Assembly: GCF_000983115.1 (NCBI RefSeq) | Contig: NZ_CGIH01000031.1 | Span: 16,372-80,371 of the forward strand | Direction: 5' to 3' | Source: Syntrophomonas zehnderi OL-4 | GTDB lineage: Bacteria; Bacillota; Syntrophomonadia; Syntrophomonadales; Syntrophomonadaceae | DNA: 64,000 nucleotides | Part shown: positions 26,201-41,200 of the stretch, piece after piece | Position numbering within the stretch: position 1 is the stretch's first letter | Layout: the number at the start of each line of letters is the position of its first letter | Notes under the pieces: model-generated | Seen by the model: the letters and a program-made list of their open reading frames with translations, nothing else | The model's database searches: none | Told to the model about the DNA's origin: nothing | Program-made: the position numbers and the translations under genes

Positions 26201-29200
26201 TTTTACGCCCGACTAAAGGCAGTACAACATTTTTGCCCAGCAAATGAGTGTAGCGTTCATCATCAGGATGCACGGCCACACCGGTATCCCCCAGCATAGT
26301 TTCCGGCCGGGTGGTGGCTATGACCAGATACTCGTCTGAATCCTCCACCGGGTATTTGATATGCCACAGGTAGCCGTCACTATCCTCGTGTTCCACCTCA
26401 ATATCTGAAATAGCCGTTTGGCATTTGGGACACCAATTAGTTATATAATTGCCCTGATAGATCAAACCTTTTTCAAACAGATTCACGAAGACTTCCCTTA
26501 CCGCCCGGGAACAAGCCTCATCCATCGTAAAACGCTCCCGGCTCCAGTCGCAGGATGACCCCATTAAGCTGAGCTGCTGGGTAATACGACCGCCATATAA
26601 ATGTTTCCATTCCCAGACCCTATCCAAAAATTTCTCCCGCCCGAGATCATGGCGACTTAAACCTTCCTGTGCTAACGCTTCTTCCACCTTGGCTTGGGTT
26701 GCAATTCCGGCGTGATCGGTTCCGGGCAGCCATAGAGTTCGATAGCCCTGCATCCTGCGCCAGCGAGTCAGGATATCCTGCAGGGTATTATCCAACGCAT
26801 GCCCCAGGTGTAATTGTCCGGTTACATTGGGGGGCGGCATTACAATTGTAAAGGTTTCTTTGCTTCTATCATTATCAGGGGCAAAATAGTTGCGGCTTTT
26901 CCAGAATGAATACCATTTTGCCTCCACGTCCTTAGGATCATACACACTAGGCAAACTATTTATCGACACAGGCTGACCTCCTTAATATATGTATCTTAAA
27001 ACTGAGACGATAACGATTTAATCTAGATCTAATTCTACTTAATAAGGACAACAAAGTGCAAGTCCTGCCATCTCTAACTGCAAATATGTCCCTTCGGTCG
27101 GTTGCCAAAATGTCCCTAGACGATTAAACTTAATATGTGATATATATCGCAATATGGCTGGCCACAGGGGGGGTTTTATGCCAAACGAAGAACTAACAAC
27201 GTATAATCAGATAACCCGCATCGATGAACTCCGCACCATCATTGATTTCGTAAGTGATGGGGTTTTAGTAACCGATGAACAAAGCAACGTCATCATGATT
27301 AACAAAAGTCATGCCCTGCTCGAGTTTGCTACACCCGATGAAATAATCGGCAAGAGCATCCCCAGGTTGGTTGATGAGGGCTACTACGTTGAATTAAAGC
27401 CCATCGAACTTACAGAATTAAAGGAATTCCTGCTAAGCAAACAATCCGTTAATTTCGAAATGATCACCCGATTACGCCGCCGACTTTTTATTACTACCAA
27501 ACCTATTCTCAATGCTCAAGGGGAAATCAAGTATATCGTCTATACCTCCCGGGATATAACCGAAATGAAACGGCTGAGAAATGAGCTGGAAAAGGAGGCC
27601 TACCTGCGTAATCTCTATCAACAACAATTAACCAAAAAAATTGAAACAAACGTGTACTATTCCCAAAACTCCCAAATGAAATACGTCTTTGATATGGTGA
27701 AAAAGGTAAGCCAGGTTGACAGTGCCGTTTTTATAACCGGCAAATCCGGGGTGGGCAAAGGATTAGTTGCCAGCAAGATTCATGAATTAGGAATAAGAGC
27801 TCCACATCCTTTTATCCAGATTAATTGCGCAGCTATACCGGATAACCTGTTCGAATCGGAGATATTTGGTTATGAAGAAGGTGCCTTTACCGGAGCCAGG
27901 AAGCAGGGCAAACCGGGTTTGTTGGAATTAGCCGGCGAAGGCAGTGTTTTTTTAGATGAAATTACTGAACTGCCTATATCTCTTCAGGCAAAGTTCCTGC
28001 AGATACTGCAGGAAGGAGAATTCCGCCGGGTAGGAGGCACATCAACGATTCACCTTAAGTGCCGGATAATCTCGGCTACTAATCAACCCATCGATGAACT
28101 GCTCAAACAAGGCAAATTCCGCGAGGATTTATACTACCGGCTTTGTGTCGTGCCTATCCATGTGCCCTCCTTAAGTGAACGCCGGGACGAAATCTTGCCA
28201 CTGGCGGAGATATTCCTGCGAAGGTTTAATACCAAATACGGGTTAAACAAACAGTTTAGTCTGGAAGTTAAAAAATGGCTCCATGATTACGATTGGCCGG
28301 GAAACGTTAGAGAACTACAAAATATGGTGGAACGAATGGCAATCGTGTCTGATTCAGAATTCATTGAAATTAGTGACGTAACCCATGTTGAACATACCTC
28401 TACAAGCGGCGGCTACTACGTTAGCCTGGAACCAGATATAACGTTAAGAGAAGCCAATGAGAAAATTGAGAAAATGTTAATTGACAGGGCCAGCCAAAAA
28501 TATAAAAATTCCCGGGAGGCCGCAGAGGCGTTAGGGGTAAGTCAGGCCACGTATTTGCGCAAAGCCGGAAAATATGCCGCAGATTAAATAGACGCAGATA
28601 GCGCGGATTTAATCAGCAACCTTAATTGTGACCCGGCCATTTGTGGGAGCGACCTTTGGTCGTTTGAATTATTCTTTAACTAACAATACGATATCTACAG
28701 CATCATCACATATGCTTGAGAAAACCCGGTAACTTGGACTGGGATCTTTTGGTAAAACAGCCGTAGCGGCAACCCTAATTATGAACGAAGTCCATATTAT
28801 CAGTACCCGATAGGGTAAAGCTTTAGCTTCCGGTGGGAAGCAGGGAATCCCCATCCTCCTCACCCCTTACTCCTTACTTTTTTCGCAGTTGTGCCCTGTG
28901 GGCCAGGGGAAATGGCAGTCAGCCGGAGTGCTGGGTCAAGGAAACGACCACATTCCCCCTGTCAGGGCAGGCTGTTGGAAAGGAGTATATAAATGGGAAT
29001 AACTAAACGATAATACAGTTTTTAAGAGTGATTAAGCATTATAGTTATAAAAACCTCGACCGGTTTTTTTACCCAGATATCCGGCCCGCACCTGGTTTTT
29101 CAATACCGAGCTGGCTCGATATTTAGGATCACCGGTTTCATTATAAAGGGTATCGCAGATCGCTAAAGTGACATCGGCCCCGACCAGATCGCATAGGGCA

Positions 29201-32200
29201 AAAGGCCCCATCGGCCAGTTGGCACCCAACTTCATGGCCGTATCGATATCCTCTACAGTGGCTAGCCCTTCCTGGAGGATAAAGGCTGCCTCATTCATAC
29301 CCGGTATCAAGATCCGGTTTACGACAAAACCCGGACCTTCTTTAACCCGTATGGGCTTTTTCCCTGTCTTAACACATAGTTCCATGATCGCCTGGACTAC
29401 TTCTTCGCTGGTTTGCAATGCCGGAATGACCTCTACCAGCTGCATAACCTGAGCCGGATTGAAAAAATGCATGCCTACAACTTGCTGGGGCCGGGCGGTG
29501 GCGGCGGCAATCTCAGTCAAACTAAGAGATGAACTATTTGAAGCCAGGATCGTTTCCGGTTTACAGGTGACATCCAATTGCTGATAGACCTTTTTTTTGA
29601 TCTCCATATTTTCAATTATAGCTTCAATAACCAAATCGCAATCGGCCACATCCTGTAAATTAGCCGTGGTTTTGATCCTTGATAAAATGATCTTGTCTGA
29701 GCCTTCCGGGGCCTTACCTTTTTCAATATTACGGGCGGCAAGTTTTCCGATCTTAACGACCGCCTTATCGGCAATGGCTTTGTCAATTTCGTATAAAACT
29801 ACATCATAGCCGCTCTGGGCCATAACCTGGGCAATACCTAAACCCATTGTCCCTGCTCCTAAAACGGCAACTTTTTTAAATTCCATCCTAACTACCTCCT
29901 TAGTTTAGGCGCTAATAATTGCGATTAATTTTTTTAGGTTCTAAGCCTTGGCAACCTGTTTTTTTCCGCACTGGCCGGATCAAATTGATGAACTAAATGA
30001 ACCCTCGACTCGGTTGCTCCTTCTCCAGATATTCATCTGTTCGGCCTCTTTAATCAATTCCTCCCGGAAATCAGGGTGTGCTATGGAAATCAATGCTTCC
30101 GCCCTTTCCCAGGTACTCTTGCCCTTCATATTAGCAACCCCAAATTCTGTCACGAGCATATGTACAGCCGTTCTAGGGTCGGTAACGATAGCACCGGGGC
30201 TTAAAATAGGTTTGATCCTTGATTTCACCTCACCATTTACGGTAATGGTGGAGGGCAGACAAATAAAACTTTGTCCATTTTTAGATTTGTATGCCCCTTC
30301 CACAAAGTCAAGCTGTCCTCCGGTACCGCTAATATGCCGGGTGCCTACACTTTCAGCACATACTTGGCCAAATAGGTCGACCTCTATGCAGGCATTAATG
30401 GAAACGAAATCATCGATTTGAGCTATAATACGCGGATCATTCGTATAATCAACCGAATAGGCGGCTAACCCAGGGTTATCATCGATGTAATCATATAGTT
30501 CCTGGCTGCCCATGGCAAACGAGTAAACCTGCTTGTATTTATCAATATTTTTGCGGGAACCGTTGATTTTACCTGCTTTAGCCATCTTAACATAAGCATC
30601 GACATACATTTCGGTATGAACGCCTAAGTCCTTGAGATCGGATTCTGCTACCATGCTGCCCACGGCATTCGGGGTTCCCCCGATCCCCAACTGCACACAG
30701 TTACCGTCATACATGCGATTTAATATGTGGGCAGCGATTTTGACTTCCACCTCATTAGGCTCAGATGATTCCAAGACCATTATGGGGTTATTTTGGCTCT
30801 CCACTACATAATCCACTTGGGAAATATGCACACATTCCTGGTTGCCCCCCAGACAACGGGGGATATTTTGGTTTACTTCTACGATAATATACTGGGCTTT
30901 TTCCATGGCTGCCCAGGTAGAGGGCGCCCCGGCTCCGAAGTTAAAGTAGCCATGCCTGTCCATAGGACTTACCATAACTACCAATACGTTAGGAGGTGCT
31001 GCATCCCGCCGGGTAATCATAGGGTTTTCGTGAAATTTCATCGGAACGTAGTACAGGTTTTTGCCAATGAATTTTTTGTCCTGAGCGGCTACATGCCAAC
31101 TATTCCAAACAAAATGCTCCCCGCTGGGGTCAGCTTCCGCGGTATAATGCCGGTAAGCCCCGATATCACAACGTATCTTCACATCCCGAAGCTCATCTTT
31201 GCGTTGGGCTAAAGCAGCATCAACCTCATTGGCACAACAGACCCCAAAGGCATACTCCACCCAATCTCCAGATTTAATACACTTAACTGCTTCAGCGGCA
31301 GTAGCTAATTTTTCTTGGTATTCATCCATCCAAACTTGATTCATACAATCATCCCTTTGCGTCTAATATTGTAGCAACAGGCCCTTTTACTGGCCTTTCT
31401 CCAGAAAGAAGTTTGGAAATACAGTATATATCAGGGGACAACGAGGCGAACGCCTTCCATAATCATATAGCTTGGCTATAAACGTTCCACGATCATGGCA
31501 GCTCCCATGCCGCCTCCTATACATAGAGTTGCAAGCCCTAATTTGGATTGCCTTTTTTGCATTTCATATAACAGTGTAACCAGTATACGGGCTCCCGAAG
31601 AACCGATCGGGTGGCCCAAAGCTATAGCACCGCCATTGACATTGACCCGCTCCATTTTATCGGCAAACCCCAAATCCCGAGCCACAGCTATGGACTGAGC
31701 CGCAAAGGCTTCATTGGCTTCAATAAGATCGATATCATCTATAGTCAAACCCGCCTTAGCTAGTGCTTTACGGCTGGCCGGTATCGGGCCTAAACCCATA
31801 ACCTTGGGATCGACTCCGCCGGAAGCATAGCTGATAATCTTCGCCAAGGGCTTGATCCCTAACTCATCAGCTTTTTCCTTCGACATCACAACGAGTGCCG
31901 CGGCGCTGTCGTTTATACCGGAAGCATTGGCTGCCGTTACACTGCCTTCTTTTTTAAAAGCCGGCTTTAAAGATGCCATTTTATCCAGGGTGGTCTGTTT
32001 AGGATATTCATCGGTATCAAAAACGACCTCACCCTTTTTCGTTTTAATAACCACGGGAACGATTTCATCTTTGAAGCGTCCTGCAGCTATAGCGGCGGCT
32101 GCTTTTTGCTGGCTGCTGAATCCGAATTCGTCCTGTTCGGCCCGGGTAATACCATACTGTTCATTGATGTTTTCCGCTGTTATACCCATGTGATAATTGT

Positions 32201-35200
32201 TAAAGGCTTCCCACAGACCGTCTTTAATCATGCAGTCAATGAGTTTGCCTTCCCCCATCCGGTATCCGTAGCGAGCCTTGTCTAAAGCAAAAGGTGCCGA
32301 GCTCATGTTTTCCATGCCACCGGCTAAAATAACATCGGCATCCCCGGCCTTGATAATCTGGGCGGCCAAACTTACGGAGCGCAGTCCGGAAGCACAGACC
32401 TTGTTAATGGTAAAACCGGTAATTTCTTGGGGGATACCAGCCTTAATCATGGCTTGGCGGGTCACGTTTTGTCCTTGGGCTGCCTGAAGGACACAGCCGA
32501 AGATAACTTCGTCAAGTTGTTCACCTTTTAACCCGGCTCTTTTTAATGCCTCTTGCATAACGATACTGCCTAACTCTACCACCGGGGTATCTTTTAAAGT
32601 TCCACCAAATGATCCTATGGCTGTCCGGCAAGCACTCGCGATAACTACTTCCTGCATACTATTACCACCTCTCCATTTTTTGTTCTTTCACTTGCTTAGC
32701 TTCTATATTTCATGGATTTCTACATTCTTATGAAACCTTAGTAAATAGAATCTGCATTTAGGCGGGATTCAGAGCAAAGGGGCCTAACAAATCAAGTTTT
32801 TTTTGATTTCGGCTTATCTTTGCCGATAGAAAACCACCTTATCATATGGTAACAAACTTCTTCCCCATTATCAAAAGGACTATCTAAGTATACTATTGGC
32901 GATAACTACCCTTTGAATTTCGTTGGTTCCCTCATAAATCTGCGTTATCTTGGCATCACGCATCATTCTTTCCACAGGATACTCCCGGGTATAACCATAT
33001 CCCCCCAAGATTTGCACCGCTTCGGTCGTGACTGCCATAGCGGTATCACCGGCAAACACTTTCGCCATGGCACTGGCTTTCCCGTAAGGAATATCGTTGG
33101 ATTCCATATAAGCCGCCTGGTAGACCAGCAGACGAGCGGCTTCAATCTGGGTGGCCATATCGGCTAGCTTAAAACGCACCGATTGAAGCTCGGAAATAGG
33201 TTTGCCAAACTGCACCCTTTGCCGGGCATAATCCAAGGCATACTCATAAGCACCCTGGGCAATACCCAAAGCCTGGGCGGCGATGCCGGTGCGACCGCCA
33301 TCTAATATCATCATGCCGATTTTAAAACCTTCCCCCTCCTTACCCAGCAGATTTTCCGCAGGAATACGGCAATCTTCAAAAACCAGCTCATAGGTGGCGG
33401 AAGATTTTATCCCCATCTTCTTTTCCTTTTTTCCGAAACTAAATCCCGGGGTATCTTTTTCAACTATGAAGGCACTGATACCTTTGGAACCCAACTCTTT
33501 CGGCCCGGTACGGGCGATTACTATATAGGTATCGGCATAAAAAGCATTGGTTATAAATATCTTGGTTCCGTTTAGGATATAGCTGTTGCCATCTTTTTTA
33601 GCGGTGCATTTTGTACCGCCGGCATCAGAACCAGCCGAAGGTTCGGTTATTCCGAAGGCACCCAGTTGAATTCCTTCAGCCAGGGGTTTTAAATATTTCA
33701 TTTTTTGTTCATGCGTTCCAAAGCGGTAAATCGGCCAACTGCACAAGGAGGTATGAGCAGACAGGGTAACACCGGTAGAGGCACAAACCCGGGAGAGTTC
33801 CTCAACAGCTATGGCATAGAAGATATAATCGGCACCTGCACCGCCATATTCTTCGTCCCAAGGTATACCGCAAATCCCCAGTTCACCCATCTGATAAAAT
33901 ATTTCCATATCAAAACGTTCTTCTTCATCCCTAGTGGCGGCACTGGGGGCTACTTCATTTTCGGCAAAATCACGTACCATTTTGCGAAACATAATCTGTT
34001 CATCATTTAATTCAAAATTCATATTTGGCACCTCCGTATGATATTGTAAAATCTTTATGCTCTAATATAATCAACACTTATACAGGATAATTATTGACCC
34101 GTGTAGTTGGGGGAACGTTTTTCCAGGAAGGCGGTCATACCTTCCGTTTGATCATGGGTAGAAAAACACAGCCCGAATAAATCAGCCTCTAAGGTCATAG
34201 CCCGGTCGATATCTGTCTGCATGCCTTCATTGATGGCTAATTTTGCGTAGCGCACCGCTTGAGGAGCATGGCGGATGATCTTTTGGGCCAGGGTGAAGGA
34301 ATAGTCGATCAAGGTTGCGGCCGGCACTACCTGATTTACTAAACCGATACGTAATGCTTCCTGAGCATCGATGTTGGCACCTGTATAAATTAGTTGTTTA
34401 GCCATACCGGCCCCAACCAGGCGGGGCAAACGTTGGGTTCCCCCAAATCCGGGAATAATACCTAAGCCAACTTCCGGTTGCCCGAAAACCGCCTGCGGTA
34501 CTGCAATACGAAAATCACAACACATAGCTAATTCGCAGCCCCCACCTAAGGCAAATCCGTTCACAGCCGCTATTACCGGTTTTTCCATAGTTTCAATACT
34601 GCGAAAAACCTCCTGCCCCAAAGCTCCGAAGGCCCGTCCCTCTACAGGCGTTAGGTTTTGCATATAAGCGATATCAGCACCGGCCACAAAGGCCTTCTCT
34701 CCCGTCCCACTGATAATTAGTACCTGTATTTCCGGATCGGTTTGAGCAGTCATAACAGCACTACGAATCTCATTTAAGGTATCTTTATTAAGAGCATTAA
34801 GGGCCTGGGGACGGTTAATATACAGGCTGGCTATAGCCGCTTCTTTATTGAAAACAATATTCTCATAGGTCATGTTTATCCTCCTCCTAAGCCAGGGTGC
34901 GGCGTATATCTGTACGACAAACGTTGCTCCGGTTTAGTCCAATGCTGGGTAAGCCTTTTCACCTCCCTTATAATTAATAACCCCAAAGTCTTCAGTTGCC
35001 CTTACTTAAAGCAATATAGATGCCATTTTTTTGCGGGTTAGGGGTGATGCATTTATGAATCATTGTTAAGAGTTGCAATTCCATCCGCGTTTGCAAAAAA
35101 AAATCAGTTTTGCTTCAAAACTGAAATTATGAAATGGGATTATAAATATAAAAACAAATGGATATTGTATAAAATAATGGCATAAATTATCGAAAATGAT

Positions 35201-38200
35201 TCAGGCTGGTTACAAAGATAATTAGATGCTTCTCAAATTCCCTATTTAATGCGCTTTTGCACCATCAAGGAGTGCTCCATTTTTGAAACACTGCTTAGAT
35301 TCTTAGATTGAGGATGATATTTTCTTGGTCGTCTTTAAGGCTATAATAAAAAGAAAGACAAGGAGAATTATTTATGCTATCCGAACTTGAACGAATTCAT
35401 CTAGGGGAATTTCCGACTCCCTTGCATGAATTAAAGAATTTATCTTCCTATTTAAAGGGGCCGCGGATTTATATCAAACGTGATGATCTGACCGGGCTGG
35501 CCCTGGGTGGCAACAAGGTACGCAAGCTGGAATATATCCTGGCCGATGCCTTGGCACAAAAAGCCGAGGTAATCATCACCATAGGGGCAGTAAGCTCCAA
35601 TCATGCCCGACAAACAGCCGCCGCAGCTGCTGTTTTGGGCCTTGAGTGTCAGTTGGTTTTGATCGGCCCTGAACCAGAACAGATGCAGGGGAATTATCTG
35701 CTCGATCACCTGCTGGGGGCTGACTGTTATTGTGTCAGGAATCGGGATGTGGAAACTGCAGTAGCCCGTCTGATAGAGGAAAACCATCGTCGCGGCAAGG
35801 TCTCCTATGTTATCCCGGCGGGGGGACATACACCTTTGGGAGCTATCGCCTATATGCAAGCCTACTCGGAAATTAAAGCCCAGAGTCCGCAGGATTTTGC
35901 GGCGGTAGTAACTGCGGTTGGAACCGGCACTACCTATGCCGGTCTGCATCTGGGACAGAAGAACAATCCGGATGATACCAGGGTGATTGGCATCAGTGTA
36001 GGGGGAGATTTGGCATGGTGCCATAGGGAAATACTCAAAGTCGTTAATGAGGTGGAAGAACAACTGGAATGGACGGCTTCCCGGCCGGAGGATTTTAATA
36101 TTTTTACGGACTATATCGGGGAAGGCTATACCATTGTTTACCCGCGGGTGCAGGAAGTTATTAAACTTTTAGCCCGTAAGGAAGGTGTCCTGCTCGATCC
36201 GGTATACACCGGCAAAGCTATGGTCGGTTTAATTGATCTGATTACAAAAGGGTTTTTCAGGCCGGATCAGAATGTACTGTTCCTGCATACCGGTGGCACC
36301 CCGGAATTGTTCAGCCTATAGGGCCAACAGACCAACAAACGTCAGGCTGTGTTAAAGTCCGGTTTACCGTATGATTCCCCGTTACCGCTAATATACCCAC
36401 TATTGAGCCTTTTCAGGTAAATAGTGGGTACAATTATGCGGCGGCTTACTTCTTTTCAGCCCGGCGAAGATCCTTGGTCGGCCTGATCTTCGCTTATTTT
36501 TGGAAATCGGCCAGGGTTTTGCCCAGATCGCAGGCCATTTCATATAGATGGGTGCAGCCCAGGGAGCCACCCAGCCAACCGGCTATCTCTTTTTTACTGG
36601 CTGCGGACAAATTTTGCCCTTTAAGTTGGGACAGCAGTTCCAAGGTCTTATAGCATATCTTATCAGGACTGCGCATAAAACTGCCCGAACACTCTGTAAT
36701 TAGTCCCTGTTCATTAAGGGTAGTTACCATAGCTATTTCATGAAATGTATCAACGAAGCTGGCAGTCGTTAATAAACTGTTATCAGGCTGGCTGAAAATG
36801 GTATAATTCTTATGCCGGTAGAATAAATCCTTATCCCGAGCATAGGAATGTTCACCCATGTACTCTGACCAGGGCATCTCCAATAGATCTAAATTACTGT
36901 AATAATAGCAGGAGTCTATGCCAATTTCACAACAATACTCATCGAATTGTTCTGGTGAAGAAAAGCCCCGTTCCTTGATAATAAAGGCCTCGGCCTGCCC
37001 TATCCCTCTTATGCATTCCGTTATTAATTCCAGGGGTATGCCGTTCATTGCCTGGCCCACCGTCTGACGGATCTGGCTGCCGGAATAAAAATAAGCTTCA
37101 ACCCCATTTAATTCCGGTATGTCCTGGGATATCAGCGTATATCCGGCCGGGGTTCTATAGATGTCCCAACCCACGTGGTTAATTTTAAAATTATAGATGT
37201 CAACGGCAAGCTGGGCACTGGCCTCATAGTCGGTACTGATAAGGGCACATCTGGTTATAAGTTCTGTTCCCTTCCTATCCACTGTACAGGAATAAGTAGC
37301 GTGATAGACAGCATTCATTTCTAAAACCCACTCCCCCATAAAGTAATTAATAAGCAGATATAGTCTCTGCTTAGGCTAAAGTCCAGTATTAAATATTATA
37401 GCACATTATTATCGGGCTTAGCCGGAGTACCTCCCTACCCAATTAAAAGGCGACCTTTTCCAGGATCGGTGATGGCTGGGGGCTTAAAAATAAAAATTCC
37501 GGGCAGCCTGCTTGAATAGCAGTCGGTATAATAGGTATGATAAGTTATATTAAATCCTGTCGAGGGGGAAAAGTGAAGCGTGAGGGATGGGCTTGCCTGC
37601 TGAGGCTAAAGCATCACCCTATCGGATACCACTGATATGAACTGCGTTCATAATTAGGGTTGCCGTTACGACTATTTCGGCAATACTCCTAGTCCAAATT
37701 ACCGGGTTTTGGCAAGCATATGCGATGATGCTGTTGCTGGCGTTTTGTTAATTAAAGATAAAATCCGTGTTAATCTGTGCCCGCAGGGTCTGTGTTATCT
37801 GTGTCTGTTAAATCACCCTACGGGTACTACTGATATGAACTGCGTTCATAATCAAGGTTGCCGCGAAGATCCGCGTAGACCGCGTAATCTGCGTCTTTTT
37901 TTACAATGCGAGTCAAAATAACCGTTAAGGAGGCTATATTTAATGAGTAAAGCTAAAATTGGCCGCAATGATCCTTGCCCCTGCGGCAGCGGCAAGAAAT
38001 TTAAAAACTGCTGCATCGATCTTAATTACGGCACGGGAGGCGATCTTTTTTCCCGTTACAGCCAAACGATTACCGAGATAAAGTTAAAACTCGAAGCAAT
38101 CTACCAGCGGGAAATTAAAAAAATCAGTTCAGACTTAGAGCAGCGTTTCCTGAGCTATTCTACAGAAGATAACCTTAAAACCGATCATGAATCCCTTTTC

Positions 38201-41200
38201 TCTGATTGGCTATGGTTTGATATGACCGACAATTCAGGACTCACCCTGGCCCAGGATTACTGGCAGGCTCATGCTGATTATATGCCCCAACCCCTGAAGG
38301 AATGCCTTCAGGCCCTATCCCAATCGTATCTTTCGGTTTATGAAGCGATCGACAGCAGGGATACCAGACTTGTGGTACGGGATCTTTTTACCGGTCAGGA
38401 ATATAGCATTATACTTAAGGAAACGTTTGCGGCAGATCTTAACGCCAACCCTTTGTTGTTGCTGGGACGATTGGTTGCACTGACTGAGGGCAATGTATTT
38501 TCGGGCATGGTCTTAATAATTCCTAATAATGACGGGCAGGCTGAATATCTTAGCTCCCACTTTAGCTACCTGCAAAAACTCATACCGGGATCAACAACAG
38601 AATTGCTTAAAGCTAACGCTGACCTGCTCTATGGACTGTTTGACCATTGCCAGCATAAGAGACATATCCACATTAACGACATAAGAACCTTTAAACTGGA
38701 TACAGCCCAACGGCTTTCCCTCCAGAACGAATTGGCTGCTTCAGATCGTTTGACATTCGTGCATGACATAGAGGATGTCTGCTGGTACGAGGATATACTA
38801 AACCCCGCACCTTATAAACGCATCGGTCTGGGTGAAGATTATGCAGTCACCTTTGTAAGTACCCTTGCAGATTTGGATAATTGGGATGGCATAGGGGGCG
38901 ATTATTTTCCCGGTTTAAAAGATTGGCCTTTGGTTAACAGCCGGTTTCTCCGTAAGGCTCCCCCGCCCGAATATCTGGAAATCTGGTACAATGCCGTCCG
39001 GGATCAGGAAACCGAACGCTGGCTGCATACCCCTCATCATGAACTCGATGATAAAACTCCACTGGAGCTGCTCCAGGAAGAAAACGGAGGCCAGCAAGTC
39101 TTAGAACTTCTGGATCGTTTTTCCGACCGCCTGGAAGGAGTCCGGGAAGGCAGAAGTTTGCTGGACTATATGCGGCAGCGGATTATAGAGTTAATCGAAT
39201 AGTTTAAAATAGTGAACGAAGTTCACATCAGTAGTGGCGCAGGTGCTACCTTCCCCATCCGTATCGCGCAACTATTTTCATGGGTGGTAGCACCCTGCGG
39301 GTACTACATATGTTACCTTTCGAAAACTATTAAGATTGTGGCCTGCGGACATGGGGGTAGTAAATCATTAATTATTCGGCAAGTATTTCTTCTATAGCGG
39401 CCTTTACTTCCTCTACCCCTTCACCGGTAACGGCCGAAAAGGTAATAAGCGGTTGCTCGGGGGACAGATTAAAGGTTTTTTTAATCACAGCCAGGTTCTT
39501 TTGCTTTTCATTGCGGGAAACCTTATCGGCTTTGGTGGCTACAAGCAAAATGGGCATTTGATAATGATTAAGCCATTCCTTCATTAGAATGTCGTTTTGG
39601 GTAGGCGGATGGCGGATATCCAGGAGCTGGATTACACCCCGCAGCGGCTCCCGGCCGCTGAGATATTTTTCTATCATCCGGCCCCATTTTTCCTTTTCAG
39701 TTTTCGATACCTTGGCAAAACCGTATCCAGGCAGATCAACCATATACCAACTGTCGTTGATACAATAATAGTTTATAGTGCGGGTTTTTCCGGGGGTAGA
39801 GCTGGATTTGGCTAAATTTTTGCGATTTACTATTTTATTAATCAGGGATGATTTGCCGACATTGGATCTGCCGACTAAAGCAATTTCCGGCAACTGGTTG
39901 TCGGGCAGGCTTTTCATATCTACAAAACAGCTCACAAACTCAGCCTTTTTTATCGGTAAAGGATCAATCATTATCCGTCATTCCTCCGGTATTTATTCAT
40001 GACATCTTCTTAACCACCCATATCCGCAAGGCCCACAACCTTAATAGTTACCACAAGGTAACATGTGTAGTACCTGAACGGTGCAACCACCTATTACGTG
40101 ATATGGTGGGGAAGCTTTAGCTCCCCACCGGAAGCTAAAGCTTCCGCTACCAGGGCGGGCGGCCAAAGTTCGCCCCTACAAATAATTGCCGCGCAAATCA
40201 CCCTGAGGGTACTAAGGATGCTCCCTAACGGTCGCTATTAGGGTTTCTCCGCGTAAATCTATAAACCCCTTCCGGTTAAATGGGAAGGGATTTATAAAAT
40301 CTATTGGAAGTCGGTTGCAGGCAGCAAAGCCTCGGCTAAGACCTCGTCCATATGATCGACCAGAATGAATTGCATCTTTTTCTTGATCTGAGCCGGGATG
40401 TCATCCATATCCTTTTTGTTTTCCGCTGGGATGATAATGGTATTAATACCAGCTCGGTGAGCGGCCAGGGATTTTTCTTTAAGCCCGCCGATGGGTAAGA
40501 CCCTGCCGCGCAGGGTAATTTCACCGGTCATGGCAATATCATTGCGTACCGGGCGTGCAGACATGGCCGATGCCAGGGAAGTAGCCATGGTAATACCCGC
40601 CGATGGTCCGTCCTTAGGTATGGCACCTTCCGGAATGTGTATATGGATATCGTTTTCCTCCAACTGTTCAAAAGGTATTCCTAACTCATCGGCCTTTGAT
40701 CTTACATAAGTCAAACCGGCTTGAGCGGATTCTTTCATTACATCTCCCAGTTTACCGGTTAAGAGTAATTTGCCTTTGCCTTTAACCAGCGCAACCTCTA
40801 TAGATAAAATATCCCCGCCGGTTTCCGTCCAGGCCAGCCCGGTAGTTACACCCACCTGGCTTTCTTTTTCGGCTGTACCGTAGTGATATCTCTCCACACC
40901 CAGGTATTTATTAATACTGTTGGCGGTTACATTGACACTCGTATCCTTGTCTTTAACGACTTCTCGAGCCACTTTCCGGCAAATAGAAGCGATTTGCCGC
41001 TCCAGGCTTCTGACCCCTGCTTCCCGGGTATATTCACGTATTATTTTACGGATTGACCCTTCGGAAAAGCTTATTTGGGTGGGTTTTAAGCCGTGCTCCT
41101 TGATTTGTTTGGGAACCAGGTAGTCCAGGGCAATCGGTACTTTATCTTCTTCAGTATAGCTGGAAAGCTCAATCACTTCCATACGGTCCAGCAAAGGTTT